The notes below the pieces were generated by a model that was given only the letters and a program-made list of their open reading frames with translations, ran no database searches and was not told the DNA's origin. From Ardenticatenaceae bacterium (GTDB lineage Bacteria > Chloroflexota > Anaerolineae > Promineifilales > Promineifilaceae), in assembly GCA_020634435.1 (NCBI GenBank), contig JACKBS010000009.1, forward strand, positions 372,001 to 436,000: a stretch of DNA of 64,000 bases, written 5' to 3'. The position numbers and the translations under genes are program-made. Positions 52,951-61,607 of this stretch are shown here, piece by piece. Each line of letters begins with the position of its first letter. Positions within the stretch are counted from its first letter, which is position 1.

Positions 52951-53454
52951 ATGCATACGATTTATTTGGGATTGGGCACAAATTTGGGTGACCGGGTCGC
53001 TAATTTACAGGCAGCTGTTGCCGGGCTGTCTGCGCGAATGATGATTACGGCCGTTTCGCCCATCTACCAAACACCACCGTGGGGCGTCACCGACCAGCCC
53101 GACTTTTTGAATCTGTGCCTCAAAGCCCAAACCGATTTGCCGCCGGTAGAATTGCTTGCCTTTGTCAAAAATCTGGAAGTTGAACTGGGCCGCCAGCCTG
53201 CCAAACGATGGGGACCGCGCTTCATAGACATCGACATTCTTTTTTACGCCAAACAGTTAGTAGAAACCGAAAACATGACCATTCCGCATCCGCGACTGAC
53301 GGAACGCGCCTTTGTGCTGCGTCCGCTGGCCGACATTGCCCCCGACTTTGTGCATCCTGTGCTGGGCGAAACGATTGCGGCTTTGTCTGCGCGGGTGGTG
53401 GATGATGGGATACGGCCGTATCCCGAAACCATTGCCCTGCATCCGGTGAGTTAA
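52951..53454 (+). CDS. folK: 2-amino-4-hydroxy-6-hydroxymethyldihydropteridine pyrophosphokinase
   Basis: This 167-residue folate-pathway enzyme transfers pyrophosphate from ATP to 6-hydroxymethyl-dihydropterin. Signatures are IYLGLGTNLGDRVANLQAAV, SPIYQTPPWGVTDQPDFLNLCL and RWGPRFIDIDILFY, with the metal Asps, followed by IPHPRLTERAFVLRPL. The ATG at 52951 has AAGG at 6 nt; the TTG at 52930 adds a short unmatched stretch. It lies upstream of tetR and folP and has a good promoter. Confidence 0.96.
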   Translation: MHTIYLGLGTNLGDRVANLQAAVAGLSARMMITAVSPIYQTPPWGVTDQPDFLNLCLKAQTDLPPVELLAFVKNLEVELGRQPAKRWGPRFIDIDILFYAKQLVETENMTIPHPRLTERAFVLRPLADIAPDFVHPVLGETIAALSARVVDDGIRPYPETIALHPVS

Positions 53455-53503
53455 AATTTTTTAACTCAGAAAAAAGTCACCACTCATTTTTTGAGTGACG
53501 ACT
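53447..53503. promoter_or_regulatory. Palindromes at the folK-tetR junction: hairpin and candidate operator
   Basis: GAGTTAAAATTTTTTAACTC (starting near 53449) is a near-perfect palindrome over the folK stop, perhaps a weak terminator. GTCACCACTCA and TGAGTGACGAC (53476-53502) form an imperfect 11-nt inverted repeat 16 nt before the TetR start, a suitable position for autorepression. Confidence 0.5.
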
Positions 53504-53518
53504 CAAAAAGAAAAACTT

Positions 53519-54139
53519 ATGCTAGAAACCGAAACCACTTCCCGCCGCGAACGTCGCATCGCTGCCCGCAAGGCTCAGCTGCTCGATGCCGCTGCTCAGG
53601 TGTTCAGCCACAAAGGGTACGAAAAAGCCACTACCAAGGAAATTGCCGAGCTGGCTGACGTGTCTGAAGGCACGCTGTTCAACTACTTTGCCACTAAGCG
53701 GGAGCTGCTCATCGGCGTGGCCAAAGCTTACGCTGATGAGGTCGCCGCCGACATCGAATCGGTGCAGGGCGAGACGTTTGAGGACATGCTGGCTCAGCTT
53801 GCCGCCAACCGCTTTCGGCGCGGGCGCGAGCGGCGGCTGTTCTTGCTCTTTTTGTACGAATCCCGCCTGAACGCCGACGTGCATCAATATTACGTGCAGG
53901 AAGCACTGCACCGCATCATCGACGTGCTGGAGCAGCGGCTAACGGCCCTGATTGATGCTGGCGTGATGCGCCCCGTCGATCCGGCGCTCACCGCCCGTAT
54001 GATGAGCGCCACCACGATGGGTTTTGCTGCCCTGTTCGAGCTTGGTATCTCGATGGGTACGACCTCGCCGGAAACGCTGGGAGCGGCCGTTACCGACATT
54101 CATTTGAACGGTTTGCGCAATGGAGCGAGTGAGAAGTAA
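53519..54139 (+). CDS. TetR/AcrR-family transcriptional regulator
   Basis: This 206-residue repressor has the N-terminal helix-turn-helix typical of TetR proteins: ARKAQLLDAAAQVFSHKGYE, KATTKEIAELADVSEGTLFN and YFATKRELLIG. The C-terminal ligand domain is about 60-200. The ATG at 53519 is chosen; a GTG at 53495 lies inside the candidate operator. Its neighbours are folP and the beta-oxidation genes, so it may be a FadR-like (Bacillus type) acyl-CoA-responsive regulator. This rests only on location. Its stop codon lies within a heptamer-array repeat. Confidence 0.93.
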   Translation: MLETETTSRRERRIAARKAQLLDAAAQVFSHKGYEKATTKEIAELADVSEGTLFNYFATKRELLIGVAKAYADEVAADIESVQGETFEDMLAQLAANRFRRGRERRLFLLFLYESRLNADVHQYYVQEALHRIIDVLEQRLTALIDAGVMRPVDPALTARMMSATTMGFAALFELGISMGTTSPETLGAAVTDIHLNGLRNGASEK

Positions 54140-54197
54140 AAAGTGAAAAGTGAAAAGTGATAAGTGGGGTTTACTTTTCACTTTTCACTTTTTACTA
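54127..54197. repeat. Heptamer-array inverted repeat (GTGAAAA type)
   Basis: GTGAGAA, GTAAAAA, GTGAAAA, GTGAAAA, GTGATAA, GTG run with an exact 7-nt period. The right arm ACTTTTCACTTTTCACTTTT pairs with them. It begins in the last codons of tetR, so the repeat supplies the C-terminal residues and stop codon of the regulator. Confidence 0.88.
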
Positions 54198-54215
54198 ATT
54201 GATTGGAACAAAAAT

Positions 54216-55064
54216 ATGTTCGATTGGGGCACAAAAACATACGTCATGGGCATCTTGAACGTCACGCCGGACAGCTTTTCCGGGGATGGTATCTTGCAGC
54301 GCGAGGACGAAATCGCGGCTGCGGTGGCCCAGGCGCAGCAGTTTGCCGCCGATGGTGCAGACATCATCGACATTGGCGGTGAGAGCACCCGTCCCGGCAG
54401 TACACCCGTCACCGAGGCTGAAGAGCTGGCTCGGGTGATTCCAGTGATTGAGGCGGTGCGAACGGCCGTTCCGTTACCCATCTCCGTAGACACCTACCGC
54501 GCCACCGTGGCCGAAGCGGCGCTGGCGGCCGGAGCCAACTGGATCAACGACGTCTGGGGCTTTCGGATGGACTCACGCCTGGCCCAGGTAGCGGCACAAG
54601 CGAACTGCCCCGTCGTGCTGATGCACAATCGCAGCAAACCAAAAGACGTGGCCCAGGAAGAACGGCTTGGTGGTCGATATGTGGGCATCGAGTACAACGA
54701 TCTCATCGAAGACATCAAGCGGGAGCTGGGCGAGAGTGTTGAGCTGGCGCTGCAAGCAGGCGTCAAGGAGGAGCATATCATTCTGGACCCCGGCGTGGGA
54801 TTTGGCAAAACCGTTGCCCAAAATTTGCAGATTGTGAACCAACTGGATCAGTTCAAAACGATGGGGTATCCCATCTTATTAGGCACCTCGCGCAAATCGT
54901 TTATCGGTTACACGCTCGATTTGCCACCGGAGGAGCGGCTGGAAGGCACGGCCGCGACCGTGGCCATTGGCATTGACCGTGGCGCAGATGTTGTGCGGGT
55001 GCATGATGTGAAATCAATTGTGCGGCTGGCAAAAATGACAGACGCGATTATTCGTTCAGCTTAG
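54216..55064 (+). CDS. folP: Dihydropteroate synthase
   Basis: This 282-residue TIM-barrel enzyme joins para-aminobenzoate and the pterin pyrophosphate in folate synthesis. Signatures are MGILNVTPDSFSGDG, DIIDIGGESTRPGSTPV, PISVDTYRATVA, NWINDVWGF, ILDPGVGFGKTVAQN and the C-terminal VVRVHDV. The start at 54216 (MFDWGTKTYVMG) avoids translating the upstream inverted repeat, as the alternative at 54150 would. It lies downstream of folK and tetR. Confidence 0.96.
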   Translation: MFDWGTKTYVMGILNVTPDSFSGDGILQREDEIAAAVAQAQQFAADGADIIDIGGESTRPGSTPVTEAEELARVIPVIEAVRTAVPLPISVDTYRATVAEAALAAGANWINDVWGFRMDSRLAQVAAQANCPVVLMHNRSKPKDVAQEERLGGRYVGIEYNDLIEDIKRELGESVELALQAGVKEEHIILDPGVGFGKTVAQNLQIVNQLDQFKTMGYPILLGTSRKSFIGYTLDLPPEERLEGTAATVAIGIDRGADVVRVHDVKSIVRLAKMTDAIIRSA

Positions 55065-55079
55065 TCGATTTTGAGGGAT

Positions 55080-55146
55080 AGTAAAAAGTGAAAAGTGATA
55101 GGTGAAAAGAGGAACACTTATTACTTTTTACTTATCACTTTTCACT
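55080..55146. repeat. Heptamer-array inverted repeat (GTAAAAA type)
   Basis: GTAAAAA, GTGAAAA, GTGATAG, GTGAAAA form the left arm. The right arm ACTTTTTACTTATCACTTTT is nearly their reverse complement. It lies between folP and the first acyl-CoA dehydrogenase. Confidence 0.85.
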
Positions 55147-55176
55147 GCCAAAATCGGCCAAAAGGGAGCATAAGAG

Positions 55177-56268
55177 ATGTTAGATTTTCGCTTAGATGAA
55201 GAACAGAAGATGCTAACCGATGCCATTGCCCGTTACGCCAACGAGCGGATGCGCAAGGTGTTTCGGGATGCCGAGGAAGACGGCCGTATTCCTCCCGAGG
55301 TTGTCCAGGCAGGCTGGGAGCTGGGCATTTTGCCCACCGGATTGCCGGAAGCGTACGGCGGCTTTGGCGAATACACGGCGCTGACGGGTGTGTTAGCCAG
55401 CGAAGCGCTTGCCTGGGGTGATCTGGCCATCGCCCTCAACGTGATGGTGCCCAATTTGGTCGCCGTCCCGGTAATGCTGTGCGGCACCGAAGCGCAAAAA
55501 GAGGCGTATTTGCCCCAGTTTTGCGACGAGGCAATGCCCCCCATGACGGCCGCTTTCACCGAACCCATCGTCAAGTTTGACCCCTATAATTTGAAGACAA
55601 CGGCCGTTCGCGATGGCAACGAGTATGTGTTGAATGGTGTGAAAACGGCCGTGCCCCTGGCAGAAACCGCCGAACTCATCCTGGTGTACGCCAACGAAGG
55701 CGGCAAAACGCAAGCATTCCTTGTGCCCGCTGATGCCACTGGTTTGTCCATCGACAAAAAAGCCAAGCTGATGGGCATCAAGGGACTGCCCACCTTCAAG
55801 GTTACGCTGGCCGACTGCCATGTTCCGGCTGAGAACAAGCTGGGCGGTGACGAAGGCATCGACTTTGGCCTGATTTTGAACCACAGCCGGATTGCTTTGG
55901 GTGCGGCGGCCGTCGGCGTGGCCCGCGCGGGCTACGAGTACGCCCTCGATTACGCCAAGCAGCGCGTCCAGTTTGGCGAACCAATTGCCCACAAGCAATC
56001 CATTGCCTTCATGCTGGCCGACATGGCCACCGACATCGACGAGGCCCGCCTGCTGGTGTGGGAAGCCGCCTGGCAGATGGACCAGGGCAAGGACATCACC
56101 CGCGACGCCACGCTGATGAAGCAGCGCGTGGACGACATCGTGGTGCAGGTAGCCGACCGGGCGCTGCAAGTGCTGGGTGGCTACGGCTACATCCGCGAAT
56201 ATCCGGTGGAACTGTGGCTGCGTAACGCGCGTGGTTTTGCCTCATTTGATGGACTGGCGATTGTGTAA
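55177..56268 (+). CDS. Acyl-CoA dehydrogenase
   Basis: This 363-residue FAD enzyme catalyses the first dehydrogenation of beta-oxidation on an acyl-CoA. Family features: the N-terminal helix ADAIARYANERM-type start (LDEEQKMLTDAIARYANERM), a mid-domain MTAAFTEP region, and the C-terminal AAVGVARAGYEYALDYAKQRVQFGEPIAHKQSIAFMLADM with the Gln-rich Q-x-F-G-x-P motif. The end, LQVLGGYGYIREYPVELWLRNAR, is typical; the Glu in YIREYPVE is a candidate catalytic base. A GGGAG site precedes the start. First gene of a beta-oxidation cluster. Confidence 0.94.
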   Translation: MLDFRLDEEQKMLTDAIARYANERMRKVFRDAEEDGRIPPEVVQAGWELGILPTGLPEAYGGFGEYTALTGVLASEALAWGDLAIALNVMVPNLVAVPVMLCGTEAQKEAYLPQFCDEAMPPMTAAFTEPIVKFDPYNLKTTAVRDGNEYVLNGVKTAVPLAETAELILVYANEGGKTQAFLVPADATGLSIDKKAKLMGIKGLPTFKVTLADCHVPAENKLGGDEGIDFGLILNHSRIALGAAAVGVARAGYEYALDYAKQRVQFGEPIAHKQSIAFMLADMATDIDEARLLVWEAAWQMDQGKDITRDATLMKQRVDDIVVQVADRALQVLGGYGYIREYPVELWLRNARGFASFDGLAIV

Positions 56269-56338
56269 TTGAGTAGTTGTTAGTTGTTAGTTGCTAGTTA
56301 CCAACCACTAGCCACTAACCGCTACCTACCAATTACTT
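56267..56338. repeat. Heptamer-array inverted repeat (GTTGTTA type)
   Basis: GTTGTTA, GTTGTTA, GTTGCTA, GTTACC face CAACCACTA, GCCACTA, ACCGCTA, CCTACCA. The period is 7 nt with partial complementarity. It follows the first acyl-CoA dehydrogenase stop and precedes the second. Confidence 0.82.
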
Positions 56339-56359
56339 CGTAAAAACGGAGTAGAAAAA

Positions 56360-57634
56360 ATGATTAGTTTCGAGATTCCTGAATCAATTTTGAACCAAAG
56401 CCAGATGACCAAAATGGTGGCAGAGCAGGCGATGCGGCCGTTTTCCCGTGATTTGGATGAGCATGAGCACCAGCGGCCGGAAATGTTTGTGAATATGACC
56501 TGGCCCTTTGCCCAGCAGATGATGAAATCCTCGCTGAAAAGCGTGGAAAAGCGCCTGAATGGCAATGGCACCAATGGGCACAACGGTCACTCTGCGCCCA
56601 AAGGCCCCGACTTTTCGATTTTGGGCTTCATCATGATGGTGGAGCAGATGAGCTGGGGCGATGCGGGGCAGTACCTCTGCCTGCCGCACCCGATGCTGGG
56701 CGGATCGGCCGTGCAGGCGGCGGGCACGCCGGAGCAGCAGATTCGCTTCCTCAAGAAGTTCACTGAGGGTGATCCCAAGTGGGGGGCGATGGCCATCACT
56801 GAGCCGGGGGCTGGTTCTGACAATAGTTCGATGCGGACAACGGCCGTTCTCGACCCTGACACCAACGAATGGATTCTCAACGGCGAGAAAATCTTTATCA
56901 CCAACGGCAAGCTGGCCCTGGATGAGTCCGACGGGCTGTGTGTGGTGTGGGCCACCATTGACCCGAACGCAGGTCGCGCCGGTATCAAATCGTTTGTGGT
57001 CGAAGGGCACACGCCCGGTGTTTCCATTGCCAAACAGGAGCACAAATTGGGCATTCGCGCCAGCGATACCGTGGCGCTGCACTTCGACAACGTGCGGCTG
57101 CCGTTTGAGAACATGCTGGGCACGCTGGACCCGCAGCAGCCTGCGGCCAACAAGGGCTTCAAAGGCGCGATGAAAACGTTCGACGCCTCCCGCCCGGCGG
57201 TGGCCGCCAGCGCCATGGGCATTGCCCGCGCTGCGCTGGAGTTCACCCGCGACAAGCTGGCGGAAGAGGGTATCGTGCTGGATTACACCAAGCCGCGCCA
57301 TGAGCTCACCGCCATCGAGCGCGACCTGATGGAGATGGAAGTGCGGCACAAGGGGGCCTGGCTGCTGACGCTGCGCGCCGTCGGCATGATGGCTCATGGC
57401 GAGAGCAACCGGCTGGCCGCCAGCATGTGCAAATTCCGCGCCGGTGAGGCCGTCACCTGGATCACCCAAAAGGGTGTGGAACTGCTTGGCCCAATGGGTT
57501 ACTCGCGCGAATGGCTGGCGGAAAAGTGGATGCGCGACGCCAAAATCAACGACATCTACGAAGGCACGAAGCAGATTAACCAGCTGATCATTGCCCGGTC
57601 GATTTTGGGTTACAGCCGACGGGAACTGAAGTAA
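56360..57634 (+). CDS. Acyl-CoA dehydrogenase
   Basis: This 424-residue enzyme has a long N-terminal region with the Asn/Gly/His-rich insert NGNGTNGHNGHSAPKG (about 74-89), then the standard motifs: WGAMAITEPGAGSDNSSMRTTA, FITNGKLAL, IRASDTVALHFDNVRLPFENML, and a C-terminal end EGTKQINQLIIARSIL with the family's Gly-x-Lys-Gln-x-Asn pattern. The length exceeds the first dehydrogenase because of the insert. It acts on an acyl-CoA; the chain-length preference is not readable. GGAG precedes the ATG. Confidence 0.94.
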   Translation: MISFEIPESILNQSQMTKMVAEQAMRPFSRDLDEHEHQRPEMFVNMTWPFAQQMMKSSLKSVEKRLNGNGTNGHNGHSAPKGPDFSILGFIMMVEQMSWGDAGQYLCLPHPMLGGSAVQAAGTPEQQIRFLKKFTEGDPKWGAMAITEPGAGSDNSSMRTTAVLDPDTNEWILNGEKIFITNGKLALDESDGLCVVWATIDPNAGRAGIKSFVVEGHTPGVSIAKQEHKLGIRASDTVALHFDNVRLPFENMLGTLDPQQPAANKGFKGAMKTFDASRPAVAASAMGIARAALEFTRDKLAEEGIVLDYTKPRHELTAIERDLMEMEVRHKGAWLLTLRAVGMMAHGESNRLAASMCKFRAGEAVTWITQKGVELLGPMGYSREWLAEKWMRDAKINDIYEGTKQINQLIIARSILGYSRRELK

Positions 57635-57705
57635 TCGGTAATCAGTAAACGGTAAGCGGTGAGCGGTGGTTTTTAGCCGGGGGCTTCAGCCCCCGGTTAG
57701 ATAGC
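57635..57705. repeat. One-armed heptamer array and GC hairpin
   Basis: GTAATCG, GTAATCA, GTAAACG, GTAAGCG, GTGAGCG run with a 7-nt period but no matching right arm. The perfect hairpin CCGGGGGCT-TC-AGCCCCCGG (57676-57696) follows. A second weak inverted repeat, CAGAG...CTCTGTG, lies at about 57780-57825. Confidence 0.6.
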
Positions 57706-57850
57706 CGAGCCATTTATGGCCCGGCGGGGTGGTGGTGGTACACTTGCCTGGACTGGTTACCGACCCACTGAATGAATCACAGATGGCGCAGAGTCTCCTC
57801 ATAAAATCTCTGTGTTCTCTGTGGCCAAGCAATTTAGGAGAAGTTGACAC

Positions 57851-60235
57851 ATGACATATTCGATACGAAAAGCGGCCGTTATCGGGGCCGGGACGATGGG
57901 CGGGGGTATTGCCGCGCATCTGGCCAACATCGGCATTCCGGTGGTGCTGCTAGACATGGTTCCGCCCAACCTGAGCGACGCCGAGAAGAACGATCCCAAG
58001 GCGCGTAACCGCATCGTGCAAAGTTTGTACGATCGCATGGCAAAGGCCCGTCCGGCGAATCTGGCCCGCAAAGACCGGGGTGATCTCATTACGCTGGGCA
58101 ATTTAGAAGATGATTTTGACCTCCTCGCGGATTGTGACTGGATTGTCGAGGTCATTATTGAGCAGTTAGCGCCCAAGCAGGCGCTGATGGAGCGCATCGA
58201 AAAAGTGCGCAAGCCGGGCAGTATCGTCAGCAGCAACACGTCTGGGATACCGATCAATGAGATTGCAAACGGCCGTTCCGATGAGTTCAAAGCACATTTC
58301 CTGGGCACCCACTTCTTCAACCCGCCGCGCTACCTCAAGCTGCTGGAAGTAATTCCCACGCCAGACACCGATCCCGAAGTAGTCGATTTTATGGTGAAAT
58401 TTGGCAGCGATGTGCTGGGCAAAGGCGTGGTGGTCTGTAAAGACACGCCCAACTTCATCGCCAACCGCTTCATCGCCATTGTAGGCTCATATTTGGCGGA
58501 GTATGCGTTGGAAAATGGGTACACTATTGCCGAGGTGGATGCCATCACCGGGCCGCTGGTGGGCCATCCCAAAACCGCCACCTTCCGCCTGACCGACCTG
58601 GTGGGGCTGGACGTGATGATGCACGTCAACAATAACCTCTACCCGGCCATCGCCCATGACCCGTACCGCGAAATTTTGAAAGGCCCCAAGAGCACGGCGC
58701 TGAACGAAAAGCTGGCGGCCAACAAATGGCTGGGCAACAAGAGCGGCCAGGGCTTTTACAAGCAGGTGCGCGTGGGCGGCAGTCGTGAATTCCACACGAT
58801 TGACCCGGATACGCTGGAGTATTCCAATCCGCCGAGCGTGCGTTTTGATTCGGTAGGCGCGGTGCGCAAGATCGAGGATTTAGGCGAGCGGCTGCGCAAA
58901 CTGCTGGAATTTGATGACCGCGCGGCCAACTTTGTGCGCGACACCACCTACTACATGCTGGCCTATGCGGGCTACGTGACGCCCGAAATTGCCCACTCCA
59001 TCGTGGATGTGGACAACGCCAACCGCTGGGGTTTTGCCCACGAAGCAGGCCCATTTGAGATTTGGGACATGCTGGGCGTGGCCGAAACCATCGAGAAGAT
59101 GGAAGCGGCAGGTCTGGCAGTGGCGGATTGGGTGAAGGAGATGGTTGCGGCTGGGCACGACAGTTTTTATAAAGACGGCCGTTACTACGACTTCCAAACC
59201 AAGCAGTACAGCCCTGTTCCGATTGACGAGAAAAATATCACCGTGCTCGGGCTGCACGAGGCGAACAAAGAAATCGCCCGTAACGACAGCGCCAGCCTGC
59301 TAGACATGGGCGATGGCGTGCTGCTGTTTGAGTTCCACGCCAAGATGAATGCCATCGACGACGGCATTATTTCCATGGGGCATGAAGCGTTGGCCCGATT
59401 GGACAGCGATTTTGACGCGTTGGTGATTGGCAATGACGCGGACAACTTCTGCGTGGGGGCCAACCTGTTTGCGGTGGGCGTGGCAGCCGCCAGCGGCATG
59501 TGGGATCAACTGAACCAGATGATTCGCGGCCTGCAATCGCTGACCTTTGGCTTGCAACATGCACCAAAACCGGTAGTAACGGCCGTTCGCGGCATGGCCC
59601 TCGGTGGTGGTGTGGAGATGGCGTTGGCTGGTTGGGAAGCGGTGGCGGCCCACGAAAGCTATATGGGCCTTGTGGAAGTTGGCGTTGGGCTGATTCCTGC
59701 GGGTGGTGGCTGTAAAGAGCTGCTGCGTCACAGAATTAACCCCGTGATGAAAACACCAAACGCCGACGTGCTGCCCGTTTTGCAAGAGGTTTTCACCCAG
59801 GTTGCTACGGCCAAAGTGGGCGAATCTGCCTGGCAGGCCAAAGAAATGGGCTACCTGCACGAAGATGACATGATTGTGATGAATGCCGATCATCGTTTGG
59901 CGGTGGCTAAGGCTCGTGCGTTGCAGTTGGTGGAAATCGGGGCGCGTCCGCCGGAAGCGGAGAAAATCTATGCCGCCGGGCGGGATGCGCTATACGCGCT
60001 CAAGCTGGGCATTAGAAGCTTTGTCTGGGGCAACTACGCCAGCGAGCACGATGCGTTGATCAGCGGCAAGCTGGCCCACGTGCTCACCGGCGGTGACCTG
60101 AGCACCGGCACCTGGGTGGACCCGTGGTACATCCTCGATTTGGAGCGGGAAGCGTTCCTCTCGCTGCTGGGTGAAGAGAAAACCCGCGAGCGTATGACGC
60201 ATATGCTGACGACTGGAAAACCATTGCGGAATTAA
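57851..60235 (+). CDS. fadN: FadN-type 3-hydroxyacyl-CoA dehydrogenase/enoyl-CoA hydratase fusion
   Basis: This 794-residue bifunctional beta-oxidation enzyme has the dehydrogenase first, as in Bacillus FadN, not hydratase first as in E. coli FadB. The NAD-binding motif AAVIGAGTMGGGIAAHLANIG is at the N-terminus. The catalytic His lies in LGTHFFNPPRYLKLLEV, and the dehydrogenase body continues to about 450. The C-terminal half holds a hydratase/isomerase domain (about 490-700) with NFCVGANLFAVG and ALGGGVEMALAG, then a helical tail. It hydrates enoyl-CoA and oxidises 3-hydroxyacyl-CoA. AGGAG precedes the start. Confidence 0.94.
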   Translation: MTYSIRKAAVIGAGTMGGGIAAHLANIGIPVVLLDMVPPNLSDAEKNDPKARNRIVQSLYDRMAKARPANLARKDRGDLITLGNLEDDFDLLADCDWIVEVIIEQLAPKQALMERIEKVRKPGSIVSSNTSGIPINEIANGRSDEFKAHFLGTHFFNPPRYLKLLEVIPTPDTDPEVVDFMVKFGSDVLGKGVVVCKDTPNFIANRFIAIVGSYLAEYALENGYTIAEVDAITGPLVGHPKTATFRLTDLVGLDVMMHVNNNLYPAIAHDPYREILKGPKSTALNEKLAANKWLGNKSGQGFYKQVRVGGSREFHTIDPDTLEYSNPPSVRFDSVGAVRKIEDLGERLRKLLEFDDRAANFVRDTTYYMLAYAGYVTPEIAHSIVDVDNANRWGFAHEAGPFEIWDMLGVAETIEKMEAAGLAVADWVKEMVAAGHDSFYKDGRYYDFQTKQYSPVPIDEKNITVLGLHEANKEIARNDSASLLDMGDGVLLFEFHAKMNAIDDGIISMGHEALARLDSDFDALVIGNDADNFCVGANLFAVGVAAASGMWDQLNQMIRGLQSLTFGLQHAPKPVVTAVRGMALGGGVEMALAGWEAVAAHESYMGLVEVGVGLIPAGGGCKELLRHRINPVMKTPNADVLPVLQEVFTQVATAKVGESAWQAKEMGYLHEDDMIVMNADHRLAVAKARALQLVEIGARPPEAEKIYAAGRDALYALKLGIRSFVWGNYASEHDALISGKLAHVLTGGDLSTGTWVDPWYILDLEREAFLSLLGEEKTRERMTHMLTTGKPLRN

Positions 60236-60296
60236 GTAATTGGGTAATTTGGTAATTGGGACATTACTCAATTACTTAATTACATAATTACTCCTA
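60233..60296. repeat. Inverted repeat of 7-8-nt units (GGTAATT type)
   Basis: AAGTAATTGGGTAATTTGG on the left faces ACTCAATTACTTAATTACAT on the right. Units are TAATTGGG-like on one side and CAATTACT-like on the other. It begins at the fadN stop and ends beside the thiolase ribosome-binding site. Confidence 0.8.
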
Positions 60297-60310
60297 AAAA
60301 GGAGACAATT

Positions 60311-61492
60311 ATGAGTAGAGAAGCAGTAATCGTTGCGGCCAGTCGTACGGCCGTAGGGAAATCAAAACGTGGCACGACTCGCAACTGGCGGTCTGATGAG
60401 ATGGCAGCGGCGGTAGTGGCCGAGGTGATGCGGCAGGCGGAAGGGCTGGACCCGCACGAGATTGATGATGTGATTATTGGGTGTGCTATGCCAGAAGGGG
60501 CGCAGGGACTGAATTTCGGCCGTACCATCGCGCTTCGCGCCGGATTGCCGGTGGACGTGCCGGGCATGACGGTCAATCGTTTTTGCTCCAGCGGCCTGCA
60601 AACCATCGCCATGGCCGCCGAGCGTATCATTGCCAACGGAGCTGATGCGATTATCGCGGGTGGTGCAGAAACGATGAGCCTGGTGCCGATGACCGGCTTT
60701 CGGGTGAATCCGAACCCGTACATGGTGGAAAATGCGCCAGAAGTGTACATGGGCATGGGCCTCACCGCTGAACAGGTGGCCACCGAGTTTGAGGTGAGCC
60801 GTCAGGCACAAGATGAGTTTGCCTTGCGCAGCCACCAGCGGGCTGTAGCTGCCTACCAAAAAGAGCTGTTCAAGGATGAGATTTTGCCCGTCGAGATTGA
60901 AGAGGTGACGGCTGGACCGGATGGGCCGCAGCGGCAAACCTTCGTTTTTGACAAGGATGAGCACATTCGCCCGGACACCACGCTGGAAGGATTGGCCAAA
61001 CTGCGCCCGGTGTTCAAAATGGGCGGTTCCGTGACCGCCGGTAACTCTTCGCCATTGAGTGATGGCGCAGCGGCCGTTTTGGTGATGGAGCGCAGCAAAG
61101 CGGAAGCGTTGGGGCTAAAGCCGCTGGTTCGTTTTGTGGGCTTTAACGTCGGTGGTGTGCGCCCGGAAATTATGGGCGTGGGGCCGATTTCGGCCGTACC
61201 GCGTTTGCTGAAGCGTACCGGCATGGCGCTGAGCGACATCGACCTGATTGAGCTGAACGAGGCGTTTGCGGCGCAAGCAGTGGCTGTGATTCGTGAGTTG
61301 GGCCTGGATGAGGAAATCACCAACGTGAACGGTGGCGCGATTGCCTTAGGGCATCCGCTGGGCTGCACCGGGGCCAAGCTGACGGTGCAAATCATCAACG
61401 AAATGAAGCGGCGTCAGTCGCAGTTTGGCATGGTGACGATGTGCATCGGTGGTGGCATGGGTGCTGCGGGCATCTTTGAGAATTTGAATTAG
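60311..61492 (+). CDS. fadA: Acetyl-CoA acyltransferase (3-ketoacyl-CoA thiolase)
   Basis: This 393-residue thiolase cleaves 3-ketoacyl-CoA to acetyl-CoA and a shortened acyl-CoA. The nucleophile Cys is in VNRFCSSGLQTIAMA. The other signatures are ELNEAFAAQAVAVIRELG, the catalytic His in NGGAIALGHPLGCTGAKL, and the final Cys in that same stretch or in TMCIGGGMGAAGIFE. It is the last gene of the beta-oxidation unit. AGGAG precedes the ATG, and an intrinsic terminator follows. Confidence 0.96.
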   Translation: MSREAVIVAASRTAVGKSKRGTTRNWRSDEMAAAVVAEVMRQAEGLDPHEIDDVIIGCAMPEGAQGLNFGRTIALRAGLPVDVPGMTVNRFCSSGLQTIAMAAERIIANGADAIIAGGAETMSLVPMTGFRVNPNPYMVENAPEVYMGMGLTAEQVATEFEVSRQAQDEFALRSHQRAVAAYQKELFKDEILPVEIEEVTAGPDGPQRQTFVFDKDEHIRPDTTLEGLAKLRPVFKMGGSVTAGNSSPLSDGAAAVLVMERSKAEALGLKPLVRFVGFNVGGVRPEIMGVGPISAVPRLLKRTGMALSDIDLIELNEAFAAQAVAVIRELGLDEEITNVNGGAIALGHPLGCTGAKLTVQIINEMKRRQSQFGMVTMCIGGGMGAAGIFENLN

Positions 61493-61540
61493 TTTTGACT
61501 GGTTCGTGGTGATCCTTGAACCTTTCGTTCGCAAAGAGTG

Positions 61541-61581
61541 AAAATAAAAATGACCTGATTTTGTCAGGTCATTTTTATTTT
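61541..61581. terminator. Bidirectional terminator
   Basis: AAAATAAAAATGACCTGA and TCAGGTCATTTTTATTTT form an 18-nt perfect inverted repeat over a 5-nt loop, between the convergent thiolase and surface-protein genes. Confidence 0.92.
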
Positions 61582-61607
61582 GAGCCAAAATCGGGGGAGA
61601 CTCAGCT

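Noticed and set aside
54150..54215. Upstream start for FolP
   Set aside because: The added residues come from the heptamer-array repeat; the family begins at the MFDWGTKTYVMGILN start.
56384..57469. 361-codon frame antisense to the second acyl-CoA dehydrogenase
   Set aside because: It is a shadow frame of a well-supported sense gene and shows no domain.
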